A DNA stretch of 64,000 nt from Thraustochytrium sp. TN22. Its lineage: Eukaryota > Sar > Bigyra > Thraustochytrida > Thraustochytriidae. Positions 39,288-49,353 of the stretch are shown in pieces. The notes under the pieces were generated by a model. That model did not search any database. It saw nothing but the letters and a program-made list of their open reading frames with translations, and was not told the origin of the DNA. Position 1 is the stretch's first letter. Each line of letters opens with the position of its first letter. The translations under genes and the position numbers were made by a program. Where the stretch lies: assembly GCA_013306675.1 (NCBI GenBank), contig JABLUY010000020.1, forward strand, positions 62,001 to 126,000, in the 5' to 3' direction.

Positions 39288-39948
39288 ATGTTCGTCCGAA
39301 GCGACCTACTACTGACGCTGCATCTGGACCCGCGCCAGCTGCTGCTCACGGCGCGCGGCATGCAGGTCGTCTCGGAGTACTTCAAGCTGCTGGACGTGAC
39401 GGGCATGGTGCGTCTCGCGCGCGTGCGCCGCGCGCTCGCTCGCGCCGTAACGCTAGCCGACAGGGAAGTGGCGTTGACTGACACAGAGCGTGAGAGGGGC
39501 ACAGGGCGAGCTGGACGACCTAGCCTTCACCACCTTCTTACAGTCCGCGACGGACTTGAACGAGAAGGAGGCGTACAAGGTCTTTGACATCTTCGACGTG
39601 GACGGCAGCGGCACGATTGGTTTTGACGAGTTCTACCTTATTGTGTGCATCCTCATCGCCATCAAGGACAACCAACAGAAGCAGTTTCTCTGGAACCACT
39701 CGCGCACGTGTTTCGAGCTCATTGACACGGACGGAAGCAACTCCGTGTCACGGTCGGAATTCGAGACCTTTGCCTTCATGTTCAACATCAGCAAGCGCGC
39801 GTCCAAGGACATCTTCTCCGACTTTGACAAGGACCGAAGCGAGGAGCTCGACTATGAGGAATTCCGCATGTTCACCATGGCTAGTCTTGACAAGCAGTTC
39901 GAGATCGACCAGCGCGTCCACGGCAGTAACGACGTGGGTCGAGGCTGA
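39288..39948 (+). CDS. EFCAB9: EFCAB9-like EF-hand calcium sensor
   Basis: The gene has two exons, 39288-39407 and 39505-39948, giving 187 residues; the human protein is 197. The 97-bp intron has donor GTGCGT, branch-like TTGACTGAC and acceptor ACAG, and it joins VSEYFKLLDVTGM to GELDDLAFTTFL in phase 0. This matches EFCAB9 across its length: an N-terminal SEYFKLLDV segment, TDLNEKEAYKVFDIFD, DEFYLIVCILIA, and an ending DFDKDRSEELDYEEFRMFTM. EFCAB9 in mammals is the pH-tuned calcium sensor attached to the CatSper channel in the sperm flagellum. Three EF-hand loops here are canonical (DVDGSGTIGFDE, DTDGSNSVSRSE, DKDRSEELDYEE). The CATSPER4-like gene in the same window supports the assignment. 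A single-exon reading starting at 39490 would use GTG and lose the conserved N-terminus. Confidence 0.85.
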
Positions 39949-40007
39949 AGCCATTCTGCCTGTCCCTTGCGGAGGATTCTGTTTCACTTGGTATATACAA
40001 GTATGTT

Positions 40008-43000
40008 CTACTTTGGCTCTCCTGCAGTCACGCGGGAAGACTGTTCGCGGAGGGCCGCGCTGGCCTCTTCAAAGTTGCGTCGCAGCTCAGCAACCCTGAT
40101 GCAGCAGTCCGCGATTGTACGGTAGGCATCTCGGACGCGGCCTCGGTCCAGCGAGCGGCTCTCCTCGGATGCGCCCGAGGCTGATCCCAGGGCCGCGGCT
40201 GGCAAGGAGAGCCTCTGCGAGGCCTCGGCGACCGTGCGGCGCGCGACGGCAATCTGCTCGTTGACTGCTGCCACGTCTTTGAGCACCTTGTGCACTTCTT
40301 GAATGAGGGCTTCCGTCTTGCCCACTCGCATGGATTGCTTGCGCCGGGCGCTGCATCTGCGGGCACGTGGGGCCACTGCTGGAGCATGGCGTGGGGCGGA
40401 CGCCAGGTCCGGGTCGCACCTCGATGCCGGGGTGGCCTCGTCGGCGACCCTTGGCTCGATGTCCAGGTCGCCCGCATCCTTGTCCTCGTCCTCGACCTCG
40501 ACCAAGTCTTCGTCTTCGTCCTCGTCCTCATCCTTGTCCTCATCCTCATCATGCGCAGAGTCCATGGTCTCCAGAGACGCTTCTCGCAGCTGCGACGGGT
40601 TTAGGTTATTGAATTGCGGCGCGTGCACGGCCCCAGCCTGGCGCTTGCGCTCCTCCCGTTGGCGCTCGGTGAGCAGGCCCGCTGCCCTGCGCTTACGCGG
40701 CGGCGGGAGCGGGGCCTCCACGAAGCCTTCTGCATCGACGCGCGCCGAGACAAGTCGCTCCGGCGCCGGCTCGGAAACGCCCGCGGGCTCAAAGCAGTGC
40801 CGCCACAAAGCACTGACCGCGACCGGGTCAGCCCTTGCAAGCAGGGGCTTCAACTCGTTCGATAATGCCTTTGTAAAGACCTGCCTACGACCTGGGCCTT
40901 TGGTCTGGGCCATGCCGCGCACCAGGGCTGTTGCGAGCGGGCGCGTCGCGTTGACGTATTCCTCGGGGCGATTCTTGATGGCAGCTGTGGCTTTCAAAGC
41001 GGCCCTCACGACGGCCTCCAGGTCTCCGCGCTGCACCATGGCCTCAACAAGCTCCCGCGCGCGCGGCAGGTGACTCGCATCCACCTGCAGTTCCATGAAA
41101 TGCTCCACGAGGGAATCTTGGGCCGTGGGCGTTCGCTCCGGCGCGTCCGCCCACCACGCCCAAAGCTGGGCTGCACGCCAATCCGCCGCGGTCGCTTTGT
41201 CGAGCGCCGGCCCGATGAGCGCGTCCCTGCCCCGTGCGAGCGTCTCAAGCACGAGCCTGCGGTCCTCCTCGTTCTTCTCTTCACCCCACACAAGGTCAAA
41301 GTCAGCGGCTCCGAGCCGCCTCGCGGCCAGCGCTTCCACGGCGGCCCCAAGGAGCGCGCGGGCGTGGTCGCCGAACCGCTCTGCGCGCTCTGCTCCGCGC
41401 ACGAGAACTACAGCGGGAAAGTCCTGTTGCAGCATGGTGGCGAGGCGCGTCGAAAACCAGGAGGCCGATTCGCCAGGTGGCACAAGCAGCCCGGCGAGAC
41501 TCGCGTCCGCGGGCCCTGGCGCACCCTTGAGCGTGAGCAGGAACGCGGGCATGCCGATCGCATCGCAGAGCTCCTCATCAAGGCGCCTCGCGCCGGGGGT
41601 GGGCACTGTCGCGCTGCGCTCGACCTGCCGCACGAAGGTCTTCGCCCGTAGCGCCGCGACGAGGAGCTTGCGGAGCGCGCGTCGCAGATCTGAATCGTGG
41701 CAGGCCCCTGCATCGCCGCGTCGAGACAGGAAAAAGTTTTGCCTCACGGCCAGGACCTCTTCCAACTGAGAGCAGAGCACAGAGAGCGCCTTGGGCTGAC
41801 CGAAAAGGTCAACGGCCGCTTGAACAGCCACCGCAGATCCCCTCAATTCTTTCATGCGATGCGCAAAGCGCGAGAACCCGACGAGGTCCAAAAGGGCCGC
41901 CAGCGGCCCGTAGTCCTGGTCGCCGTCCCGCGCCTTGGTCCACAGCGCGAGCGCGCCGTGCTCTAGCATGAGCCTGCGCAGGCGCTCCTCGTGCTGGCTG
42001 CTCCCGGTCGTGGCGAAGAGTGGGACCACGTCGCGCAGGCGACTCGCGAGAAACGAGACCGACACATCAGTGGGTGCGAGGCCCAGCGGCAAGACCACGG
42101 CGGCGTCGGCGCCCGAGGCCTGCCTGACCACCGATCTTCCGCGAAGGAGGTAGTTGACTCGGTGTTGCGCAGCCGCAGCGGCGTCCGCGCCGGAGGCAGG
42201 GTCCCCGGCGCGCAGAATCCAGCGCTGCACGCACTCGACGACGTCGGACGGGCCGTCCGAGGTTGTTCTTTGCGCAAGTGCGCTCAGGACCGGCCCCACG
42301 AGGAGATCCCAGCCGCAGAGCGGCTCGCGATGCTTGACTTCTCCCATGAGCGCCCGCGGCGGCAGGCAGGCAATCAGAAAGGCCCAGGCCCGTAGACGGC
42401 CCTCCGCGTCGTCTCCGGACGCCCCCCTAGAGGTGGCGTCGTGAAGGCGAAGCACGTTGCGGCTCAGCATGCACACGAGAGCGTCGGGTTCGCGCTGGGC
42501 GCTGTGTGCGTAACACACGCCCTCAACGAGGCACTCCACGGTCCACCAGGCCCCTGCAGCACCCCGCGCGATCAAGGCGCGAGACGCTGCGAGCAGCGAC
42601 TTGATGCAGGCCTTGATGTGCCTGGATTTGCTGCTCGAGGTCCACGAGGGGAGCTGCGGCAGGAAAAGGCCAAAGAGCGCGACCGCGGTCCCGACCGTCT
42701 CGCTCTCACCCGGTTCTGCCTCCTCGCTGGCCTTCGCTAACGCCTTTGCGAAGTGGGCCCAGGCCTCAGTGCACGCCGTGCCCTCCCCCTGCAGCAGCGA
42801 CGCAGCGATGCAGACGCCCGGGTCCGCGCGCCACCGCAAGAGCACCGGCACGAGTCGGAGAAGGGTCGCAGAAACCTCGCGGGTGGACGCTACGCCCTTC
42901 GCCGGGACGCAGCGAGCCAGCATGCGCAGGAGCAAAGGCCGGCTGTCCAGGCGGAGGTAGGTCGGGTCGCGCAAGCCCGGCTGCAGCACCACCTTTTCGA

Positions 43001-43517
43001 GCGCCTGGAGCGAGGCCCGCAGGAGAGCTTCCTTGATAAAGTCCAGGTCCAGGAGCACCTCGACGAGCTGCAGGACCTCGATCGCCGCAGGTCCGGTCCA
43101 GAAGCCGCTCGAAAGCTTGTCCGCTGCGGTGAATTCGTGGAGCGCGCCCAAGAGCTTCTCGCAGGCCAGGGCTGCGCTCAGCCCGTGCTCTGCGGAGCGA
43201 AGCTCCTGCAGCAACGGCGCGCCCAGCACATCCGTGAGTACTTCCTCGCGCGTGGCGACGGTCACCTTAGCGTCAATGCGCAGGATCTGCACCACAGTGT
43301 CGAGCGCTTGGATGGCGTCTGGCGGCGACGCGACTCGAACGATGTTCGTCAGCCTGGTGCGCCAGCGAAGGAGTGTCGTCTCGTCCGGGGCCACGTGCTC
43401 GCTCGGCCGCACCTCGCGCAGGACGCTCTCCAGCGTCGCCAGCGCCTGCGCGTTCGCGCCGAGGCTGCCCTCCCACTGGCTGCCTGAGGAGGACCCGGCC
43501 AGCCCGAGCCCCATCAT
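40008..43517 (-). CDS. Large helical protein of unknown function
   Basis: This 1169-residue protein starts MMGLGLAGSSSG. Residues 1-980 are almost entirely alpha-helical with alternating Leu/Ala-rich helices, as in ARM or HEAT solenoids, but no repeat register is clear enough to name. Residues about 990-1010 hold a basic cluster (PPPRKRRAAG). A highly acidic tract (EDEDKDEDEDEDEDLVEVED) follows near 1020-1045, and the protein ends in about 100 residues of probable coiled coil. The basic patch and acidic tract would suit a nuclear protein. It is head-to-head with the SENP-type protease gene with 252 bp between start codons, and its stop lies only 59 bp from that of the EFCAB9-like gene, so the 3' untranslated regions probably overlap. 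I recognise no homologue. Confidence 0.7.
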   Translation of the reverse strand: MMGLGLAGSSSGSQWEGSLGANAQALATLESVLREVRPSEHVAPDETTLLRWRTRLTNIVRVASPPDAIQALDTVVQILRIDAKVTVATREEVLTDVLGAPLLQELRSAEHGLSAALACEKLLGALHEFTAADKLSSGFWTGPAAIEVLQLVEVLLDLDFIKEALLRASLQALEKVVLQPGLRDPTYLRLDSRPLLLRMLARCVPAKGVASTREVSATLLRLVPVLLRWRADPGVCIAASLLQGEGTACTEAWAHFAKALAKASEEAEPGESETVGTAVALFGLFLPQLPSWTSSSKSRHIKACIKSLLAASRALIARGAAGAWWTVECLVEGVCYAHSAQREPDALVCMLSRNVLRLHDATSRGASGDDAEGRLRAWAFLIACLPPRALMGEVKHREPLCGWDLLVGPVLSALAQRTTSDGPSDVVECVQRWILRAGDPASGADAAAAAQHRVNYLLRGRSVVRQASGADAAVVLPLGLAPTDVSVSFLASRLRDVVPLFATTGSSQHEERLRRLMLEHGALALWTKARDGDQDYGPLAALLDLVGFSRFAHRMKELRGSAVAVQAAVDLFGQPKALSVLCSQLEEVLAVRQNFFLSRRGDAGACHDSDLRRALRKLLVAALRAKTFVRQVERSATVPTPGARRLDEELCDAIGMPAFLLTLKGAPGPADASLAGLLVPPGESASWFSTRLATMLQQDFPAVVLVRGAERAERFGDHARALLGAAVEALAARRLGAADFDLVWGEEKNEEDRRLVLETLARGRDALIGPALDKATAADWRAAQLWAWWADAPERTPTAQDSLVEHFMELQVDASHLPRARELVEAMVQRGDLEAVVRAALKATAAIKNRPEEYVNATRPLATALVRGMAQTKGPGRRQVFTKALSNELKPLLARADPVAVSALWRHCFEPAGVSEPAPERLVSARVDAEGFVEAPLPPPRKRRAAGLLTERQREERKRQAGAVHAPQFNNLNPSQLREASLETMDSAHDEDEDKDEDEDEDEDLVEVEDEDKDAGDLDIEPRVADEATPASRCDPDLASAPRHAPAVAPRARRCSARRKQSMRVGKTEALIQEVHKVLKDVAAVNEQIAVARRTVAEASQRLSLPAAALGSASGASEESRSLDRGRVRDAYRTIADCCIRVAELRRNFEEASAALREQSSRVTAGEPK

Positions 43518-43769
43518 GTCGCCGCGGTCGACCGCCGCGGCATGCCCCGCCGGTGTCGTATCGTCGCGGCCGGCCGCTCGGCCGGCCCGGCTGGGGCTGC
43601 TGCCGCCCGCAGCCGCCGCTAGCGGGCGCGGGCGCCGAAAACGAGGCGAGAGCGGCGTTTAGGTTCTGACGATGCTGACGATGGTCTTGATGGTTGGGCT
43701 GCAGAGCAGATCCCCCAACTTGAAGTCTTCGCCGCCTCCGGCCGCCTCCGGCCGCCTCCGGCCGCCCCG
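43518..43769. promoter_or_regulatory. Short bidirectional promoter region
   Basis: Only 252 bp separate the two start codons. It contains three to four tandem copies of GCCGCCTCCG at about 43730-43766, immediately before the protease start. A TGACGATGCTGACGATG repeat lies near 43667-43685 and creates upstream ATGs on the plus strand. Confidence 0.5.
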
Positions 43770-46700
43770 ATGGACCTCCTGCCGGCGCGTGGGGGCGCGC
43801 CGGACGCGGCCCCTGCCGCGGCGGAGGCCGCGGCCCCTGCCGCGGCCCCTGCCGCGGCGCTGGCGGCGGTGACGCCGGAGCACGCCGCGAGCGGCGCCTG
43901 GCGGCGCCAGGAGTACAACGTGCTCTTGCAGCAGACTAAACTCGGGCGCGTCGCTGCGACGAGCGACCTCGCGGCGCGGCGCACGGCTTTCATGGCGCCG
44001 TTGGTGTACAAGGAGCTCCGCTTGGCCGCGGAGACGGACCCGAACGCGTTGTTCCTGCTCGCATTCATGCTGAGCGGCGGCGAGGGGGAGGAGGAGGAGG
44101 AGGTGCGCGCCTTCTTGCAGACTGGCGATACCTTCGAGGCACTCTTCGGCCAGCTCTATGAGTTGCTGCTCAAGTGGCTGGACGCGCTGAAGCTCATCGA
44201 CCGCGAGCGAGGTGACCAGGCCTCCACCGGGCACCAGCTCAAGCAGGAGCGCAAGTCCTGCGAGGACTGGGCCAGCGCGCTGAAGCGGAGGCCGAGCAAC
44301 AAGCTGGAGGCGCGCGCGCTTGACGAAAACACATTCAAGGACTACGTGAAGCAGATGTGCAACTTCTCTTTAATGCTGCTCGTCACCCTGCTCGACAGAC
44401 GGCTCCAGGACCCTCTTCCGATGCCCACGCTGCGCAAGCTGGAGGAGGTGAGCGCGCGCTGCTTCGGGGAGCGCACAAGCGCTCTCTCGCAGCGCATCGC
44501 GATACGCGGCTCGGACCTCTCGGCGCTGTGCCTGGACCAGCTGCGCAAGCACGCCGCAGCCGGCAACAGGCACCTTCCAGCTAGCAAGAGCCGCGCTCGT
44601 CTGGAAGCCTTTCTATGGTTCGCGAACCGCGTTCTCTTCAAGCCGCCCAAGACGCGCGTCGACCTCCTGCTCAAGTGTGAGGACGTCCTGCTGCGGAACC
44701 AGTGGATTACACTTCTGTGGCCTTCCCTCGCCGCGAGTGAAGAGAACGCCGCACACTCGTTTGCTGAGGTGCGGCGCCGCCTGCCCGCGGCCCTTGGTGT
44801 GCACGTCGATAACTTGGATGCGTCCTCGTTCCCTACCAGCGAGAGCATCAGCGCGGACCTGCACAGTCTCAAGTGGCAGCGATCTGCGGCCGGGGCCGCG
44901 ACTACTGAGGAGGAGTGGGTGTTGGCTGGCAACCGCAAGTCGGCCCTCCGACGCGAGGGTCTCGACGTGGTGCATGGAGACGCCGCGTTGCGCGCGCTGT
45001 GGATTCGCGTTGCGGATCGTGTCCTACCGCGACTGGGTGCAGCTGCAGGCGGCCGTGCCAGCCGCCGATTGTCAGCAGCGGGCGAGCCGCCGCGTCGCCA
45101 AACTTCGATCGAGTCCCTCGCGCCGTCGCACGACTCGTCGCAGAAGTTCAACAGCGCAGTCTACCAGCCAGAGCACCTCTTGACCGCGGGCGCCATCTTC
45201 GTCGCTTATCTTGGCTATCCCAAGGCTGGGACCGCGTCGCGCGAGGCGTCGGACCTCTTCCTGAGCCACATGACGACCCTGGCCCGGAAAGCCCCGCCCG
45301 AGGCGCTCAGCCGCGTGCTCGCGGCCGCGCAAGCCGTCCTCGTAAGCTTCGTCGAGCAGTTCCTCTCCGTCGAAGCCCTGGCACGCGATAGTGAAGGGGG
45401 GCTCCGCCAGGACGCCCTGCGCAACGTAGCCTTCCTCATGACTCTCTTTGTGCGGGTGTGTGAGTCGAGCGAGGATGCCGAATTTCGCAGCTCATGCTTC
45501 TGCATCTGGACTTACCTCGTTGCTGCGCTGGCCCCAGAGGTGCTCAATGCCGGCCTCGACGTTTGGGACCTGGTCACAGCGCCGATTTTCCGCGACGCTC
45601 TGCGCAGGTCCTTCTTCCAAGGTCGGGACGCGCACCAGGAGTGGACGGCGCACTTTCTCTTCATGGCAAACAAGGCCACCTCGGCGACGGCGCGCTTCGC
45701 GGCGCTCACGAGGACATCCGCGGACAAGGGCGCCAGGCCCGAGCGCGTTGCACTGCGCACGCTTTCAGTGCTCACCGAGCCGGTTGATGGGTCCCTGGTG
45801 CACCGCGAAGAGGCGCTCGTTGACCAAGTCTGGTCGCGGCGACTGGACCTCTGCTTCAGCTGCTTCTTGAGCCCACCGGAGGGGGGGGGGCTCGCTGTGG
45901 ACGAGCTCGTCCTGGACCTCGTCCGGGAGCTCGTTCTCGACGCGCGCACTGACCTTGCACTCCAAGTTTTCGAGCGTGACCGCAAGGACCCTCTTCTCCC
46001 CATTTTGCTTCCCTTCGACCACTGGATTACGATGATCAAGAGCAGACCTCCGGACGCCAGGGGCCCGTCGATGCGCGAGTTGTGGCACATCAGTCGGGAC
46101 GTTTTCAAGACCGAGCTGGCGGCAAATTTGGCCGTCGCCGTGGACCTCATTCAAACCTGTATCCCGGAGCGTAACAATTGGGGCAACGCGCTCAAGTGGC
46201 CCGTCCGTCGCGCTGTGGACGCCGACAGCTTTACGGACCAGGTCCGCGCTGATCCCGATCTCCTCGTCTCGGTGCTTGCGCTAAAAGGCCTGCGCGACCT
46301 TCAGCCTGCTGAGCGCGTCCAGGCGCTCAACAGGGTTCTGCCGCAGGCGCGCGCGCGGCGCCCTGCGATTGAGGCACTGGCTCTGAGCGATGGGATAGTG
46401 GACGCCGGCCTCGCAATTGTGATGGACGAGCCGTCCTTTGCGAAGACCTTCTTTGCCAAGTTCTGGGAGCGCGTGCAGGCTGGTACGCGAAGCAAGGAAA
46501 GGTACCCCGTCAAGGAGGTGTGCGACGCGCTCGACTCCTTCGTACTCGCCACGCAGCGCACGTTGGCCAAGGCCAGGAGTCGCAAGCCAATCGAACCTCC
46601 AAGCGCGCCTGATAGCGACGAGGTCCGGGACGGCCCTTCGGTGGTGGACCTCCAGGCTTCCCAGGGCACGCTCGAGAGCCAGGGCCCTCTGACCTGCAGC

Positions 46701-48893
46701 GAGACACTCTTCAACTATCCGGCCGGCGGCGGACGATATGCGGTGAGCATTGGAGTCCACGAGCGAGAAATCGTGCAGTCCTCCTCGCGCCACTTCAATG
46801 ACGCCCTCGTGCAATTTTACTTTCGTTGGTGCATGCTGGAGAAGTACAAGCACCAACCCAGGGAGAGCCGCGACTCGGTTTTCTGCTTCGATGCGCTCTT
46901 CATGACGCGCATGATCCAGGCGGCCAGCGTCAAGACCAACACGCCTGCGAGCGTCTACGAGGCGGTCCGAACCTGGTACGCGAGTGCCGACCTCTTTGCA
47001 AAGGAGCTCTGGGTCATCCCGGTCGTGGACGGGTCGCACTGGTCGCTCATCCTGCTCTGCGATGTCAAGTCATCGACCACGCCGACCTTGGCGCACCTTG
47101 ACTCGACGGGAACGCACAAGACGGCGTCGCTCGTGAGCCTAGTGCGCACCTTTTGGGGGCAGCGCTGGGGCGAGGTGGGCGCTCGGTCTGGGCCTGCGCC
47201 GAAACTGGACGAGATCAAGGTCACGCCGCCCCTCCAGGACAACGAGTACGACTGCGGGCCCTTCGTTTGCAAGTACTTTGACAAGCTCATGGGCGACTAC
47301 TTCGCCAGTGGACACTTGCGGTCCGCGCAACCTTCCTTTCGCAAGATTCTCGCCGGCGTAAAGCGAGAATGGTTTCACGTCGCTCAGGCCTCCGGGTCGC
47401 CAGAGGGCAGAACCAGAGCCGCCAACGTGGGCCAGGAGATCCGCTCGCGTCTCGAAAAGCTCATTATGACCAAGGCGGAGGAGGAGGGGGAGCCCCAGCG
47501 GAGCACAGCAAAGGCACCCGCTGCAGTAGGACTCGACTCTTCGCTGCTGGTGCCCCGCGACTACGCGGACATGGCAAAGCTCATCCTGCACGCTGCCACG
47601 GAGCCAGAGCTTCGCGTCAGCATCTGGGCGGGTATTGGTGAGCATATAAGTCCAGGGCCGCACGGCCCAGAGGGCCTGGCTCTCGGTCTCCTGGAAAGCC
47701 TCCCGGCTCTGGACGACGCCGGTCCGCGGCCGGAGCTGGAGCTCGTGGGCCCGCTCCTCGAGCGCGTGAGTGACGCCAGTCTCTCGAAGATCATCTCCGG
47801 CGTGCTGGGGCCGGTGATTGCGCACTGCAGCGTCGGTGACGACGAAACCGTTCACATGCTGACCAAGGCGCTCGTAGAACGTCTCATGATTGCAGTCTCC
47901 AAGAGCGGCGACTTTGTGCTGGCCGGTTCGGCCAAGGCAGCACTCGAGCAGGTGCTGAAACGTGGTCTTAAGCTCCTGGACTCTGTGTTGCGCATGCGTT
48001 TCGTGGACGCATTCAAGCCGCGCGGCATTTCGGTCGACCCACAGGTGCGCAACGAGCACAATACGCACGTGGCTCATCAGTTTCTGGAGGACGACGATAA
48101 CGACGAGGTGGAAAAAGAGGGGGCTCGGCAGGTTGCACCCTTGGCAAGCGCACGCGAAGCGAAGCGGCAGCCTCACGAAGCGGAGTCCTCGTTGCTTGAA
48201 TTCTACGTCCCAGACAAGATTCGCGCGCAGGAGCGGGGCGGTCGGCTCGACCTTGCACTCTCGGACTCGGACTCGAACGAAGGCGACCGGGACTCAGACG
48301 TTGAGGACCAGGACAAGGGCATGGCGAGGGTGCAAGAGACGAACGCAGCCACGCAACGTCCAGTGAAGCGGCCTCGTGGGCTCGCTGTGGGCAGCGTGGA
48401 CCATGCGACCCAGCGGCCCAAGCTACGCACCCAAAGCGCGGAGACGGCGCGTGGTCCGAATTTGGTGCTCTCGGAGTCCGACGAGAGCGACCAAGACTCG
48501 GTCGCTGAGGACGAGGGCAAGGCCAAGGCCAAGGTCAAGGCGAGCCTGCACGAGACGAATGCAAGCATGCCACCCCCTGTGAAGCGGCCCCGTGTGCTCA
48601 CTGTAAGCAGCGTGAACCGCGTCACGCCGCCGCCCAAGCCGGAGACCCCCAAAGGGGAGACACCGCGCGGCTCGAATTTGGACTCACTGGGGCTGCCGCG
48701 GAGCGAACGGCCGGAGGAGAGCAAGATCAATCCTCTTGACCTGGTCCGCCTCAAGCTGACCTTGGACGAGATTGCTGGCGACACCAAGGCGCTATGCAAG
48801 TTCATCTCGCGCTTCCTCGACGAGGCGCAGGTGACGTGGGAGGAGCTCGACGAGGAGCGGGCGCGCCTCCTCGGGCAAGCACCAGTGATGTAG
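43770..48893 (+). CDS. Giant Ulp1/SENP-family (C48) cysteine protease
   Basis: In this 1707-residue protein a complete C48 peptidase domain lies at about 985-1175. The catalytic His is in VDGSHWSLILL (about 1090), the Asp in LAHLDSTGT (about 1110), the oxyanion Gln in PPLQDNEYDCGPF and the nucleophile Cys in the same stretch (about 1161). Such enzymes process or remove SUMO, or in some groups NEDD8 or other ubiquitin-like tags. The N-terminal 980 residues are a large helical region with no motif I recognise. Residues 1190-1430 are helical, and 1430-1640 are acidic and basic low complexity with two related segments (ETNAATQRPVKRPRGL and ETNASMPPPVKRPRVL, each with a KRPR nuclear signal). The size far exceeds typical SENPs. 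The order of catalytic residues and their spacing support an active enzyme. Specificity cannot be told from sequence. Confidence 0.85.
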   Translation: MDLLPARGGAPDAAPAAAEAAAPAAAPAAALAAVTPEHAASGAWRRQEYNVLLQQTKLGRVAATSDLAARRTAFMAPLVYKELRLAAETDPNALFLLAFMLSGGEGEEEEEVRAFLQTGDTFEALFGQLYELLLKWLDALKLIDRERGDQASTGHQLKQERKSCEDWASALKRRPSNKLEARALDENTFKDYVKQMCNFSLMLLVTLLDRRLQDPLPMPTLRKLEEVSARCFGERTSALSQRIAIRGSDLSALCLDQLRKHAAAGNRHLPASKSRARLEAFLWFANRVLFKPPKTRVDLLLKCEDVLLRNQWITLLWPSLAASEENAAHSFAEVRRRLPAALGVHVDNLDASSFPTSESISADLHSLKWQRSAAGAATTEEEWVLAGNRKSALRREGLDVVHGDAALRALWIRVADRVLPRLGAAAGGRASRRLSAAGEPPRRQTSIESLAPSHDSSQKFNSAVYQPEHLLTAGAIFVAYLGYPKAGTASREASDLFLSHMTTLARKAPPEALSRVLAAAQAVLVSFVEQFLSVEALARDSEGGLRQDALRNVAFLMTLFVRVCESSEDAEFRSSCFCIWTYLVAALAPEVLNAGLDVWDLVTAPIFRDALRRSFFQGRDAHQEWTAHFLFMANKATSATARFAALTRTSADKGARPERVALRTLSVLTEPVDGSLVHREEALVDQVWSRRLDLCFSCFLSPPEGGGLAVDELVLDLVRELVLDARTDLALQVFERDRKDPLLPILLPFDHWITMIKSRPPDARGPSMRELWHISRDVFKTELAANLAVAVDLIQTCIPERNNWGNALKWPVRRAVDADSFTDQVRADPDLLVSVLALKGLRDLQPAERVQALNRVLPQARARRPAIEALALSDGIVDAGLAIVMDEPSFAKTFFAKFWERVQAGTRSKERYPVKEVCDALDSFVLATQRTLAKARSRKPIEPPSAPDSDEVRDGPSVVDLQASQGTLESQGPLTCSETLFNYPAGGGRYAVSIGVHEREIVQSSSRHFNDALVQFYFRWCMLEKYKHQPRESRDSVFCFDALFMTRMIQAASVKTNTPASVYEAVRTWYASADLFAKELWVIPVVDGSHWSLILLCDVKSSTTPTLAHLDSTGTHKTASLVSLVRTFWGQRWGEVGARSGPAPKLDEIKVTPPLQDNEYDCGPFVCKYFDKLMGDYFASGHLRSAQPSFRKILAGVKREWFHVAQASGSPEGRTRAANVGQEIRSRLEKLIMTKAEEEGEPQRSTAKAPAAVGLDSSLLVPRDYADMAKLILHAATEPELRVSIWAGIGEHISPGPHGPEGLALGLLESLPALDDAGPRPELELVGPLLERVSDASLSKIISGVLGPVIAHCSVGDDETVHMLTKALVERLMIAVSKSGDFVLAGSAKAALEQVLKRGLKLLDSVLRMRFVDAFKPRGISVDPQVRNEHNTHVAHQFLEDDDNDEVEKEGARQVAPLASAREAKRQPHEAESSLLEFYVPDKIRAQERGGRLDLALSDSDSNEGDRDSDVEDQDKGMARVQETNAATQRPVKRPRGLAVGSVDHATQRPKLRTQSAETARGPNLVLSESDESDQDSVAEDEGKAKAKVKASLHETNASMPPPVKRPRVLTVSSVNRVTPPPKPETPKGETPRGSNLDSLGLPRSERPEESKINPLDLVRLKLTLDEIAGDTKALCKFISRFLDEAQVTWEELDEERARLLGQAPVM

Positions 48894-48977
48894 TTAAAGC
48901 GCGTCAATGATGTCATCAGAGCGCGCTCTACACCAGCTAGCCAGGCAACGTGCGGGCAAAAAAATTCTAACTTAGTG

Positions 48978-49353
48978 TACACTTGGGACGTCTTCTACTA
49001 CCTATAACTTATCAGTGTTCCCGGCGAGAGAGCCATATTTCATGCCGCCACGTTGCGCGGCACGATCTCACGGAGCGTGTCCATCTCAGCCTCATGATTA
49101 CCATGATGCGACCAGAGTAATACTTGGCATTGCCCTGCGCCTCGAGGAAGTCATTGTCAATGGAGCTGGCGCCGGGCCCGCCCGGGCCTGTTTGGAGTCT
49201 TGTGCGGCCCCAGGCAAGGCAGTTCGTCTTGGTGGTGACGCTGCGGAGGGCTGCTTGGCGCCCGAAGCGGGCAAAAACTAAGTCTAGCTCAGTGTACACG
49301 TCTTCTACTACCTGTAACTCATCAGTGTTCCCGGCGAGAGAGCCATCTTTCAT
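48978..49353. repeat. Partial tandem duplication with a templated patch from the cold-shock gene
   Basis: Two direct copies of a segment containing ATCAGTGTTCCCGGCGAGAG are seen at about 48985-49043 and 49294-49353. After the second copy comes the 3' end of the dehydrodolichyl diphosphate synthase gene (49354-49436); after the first copy a near-identical piece of that 3' end (49186-49268) also appears. Between them in copy one lies a 146-bp piece (49044-49189) that is nearly identical to 55350-55496, inside the coding sequence of the cold-shock-domain gene, in the same orientation. The patch no longer keeps the source reading frame throughout. Confidence 0.85.

Noticed and set aside
39490-39504. 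Single-exon start for the EFCAB9-like gene at 39490
   Set aside because: The codon is GTG and lies within the intron. The spliced model recovers the conserved N-terminal segment.
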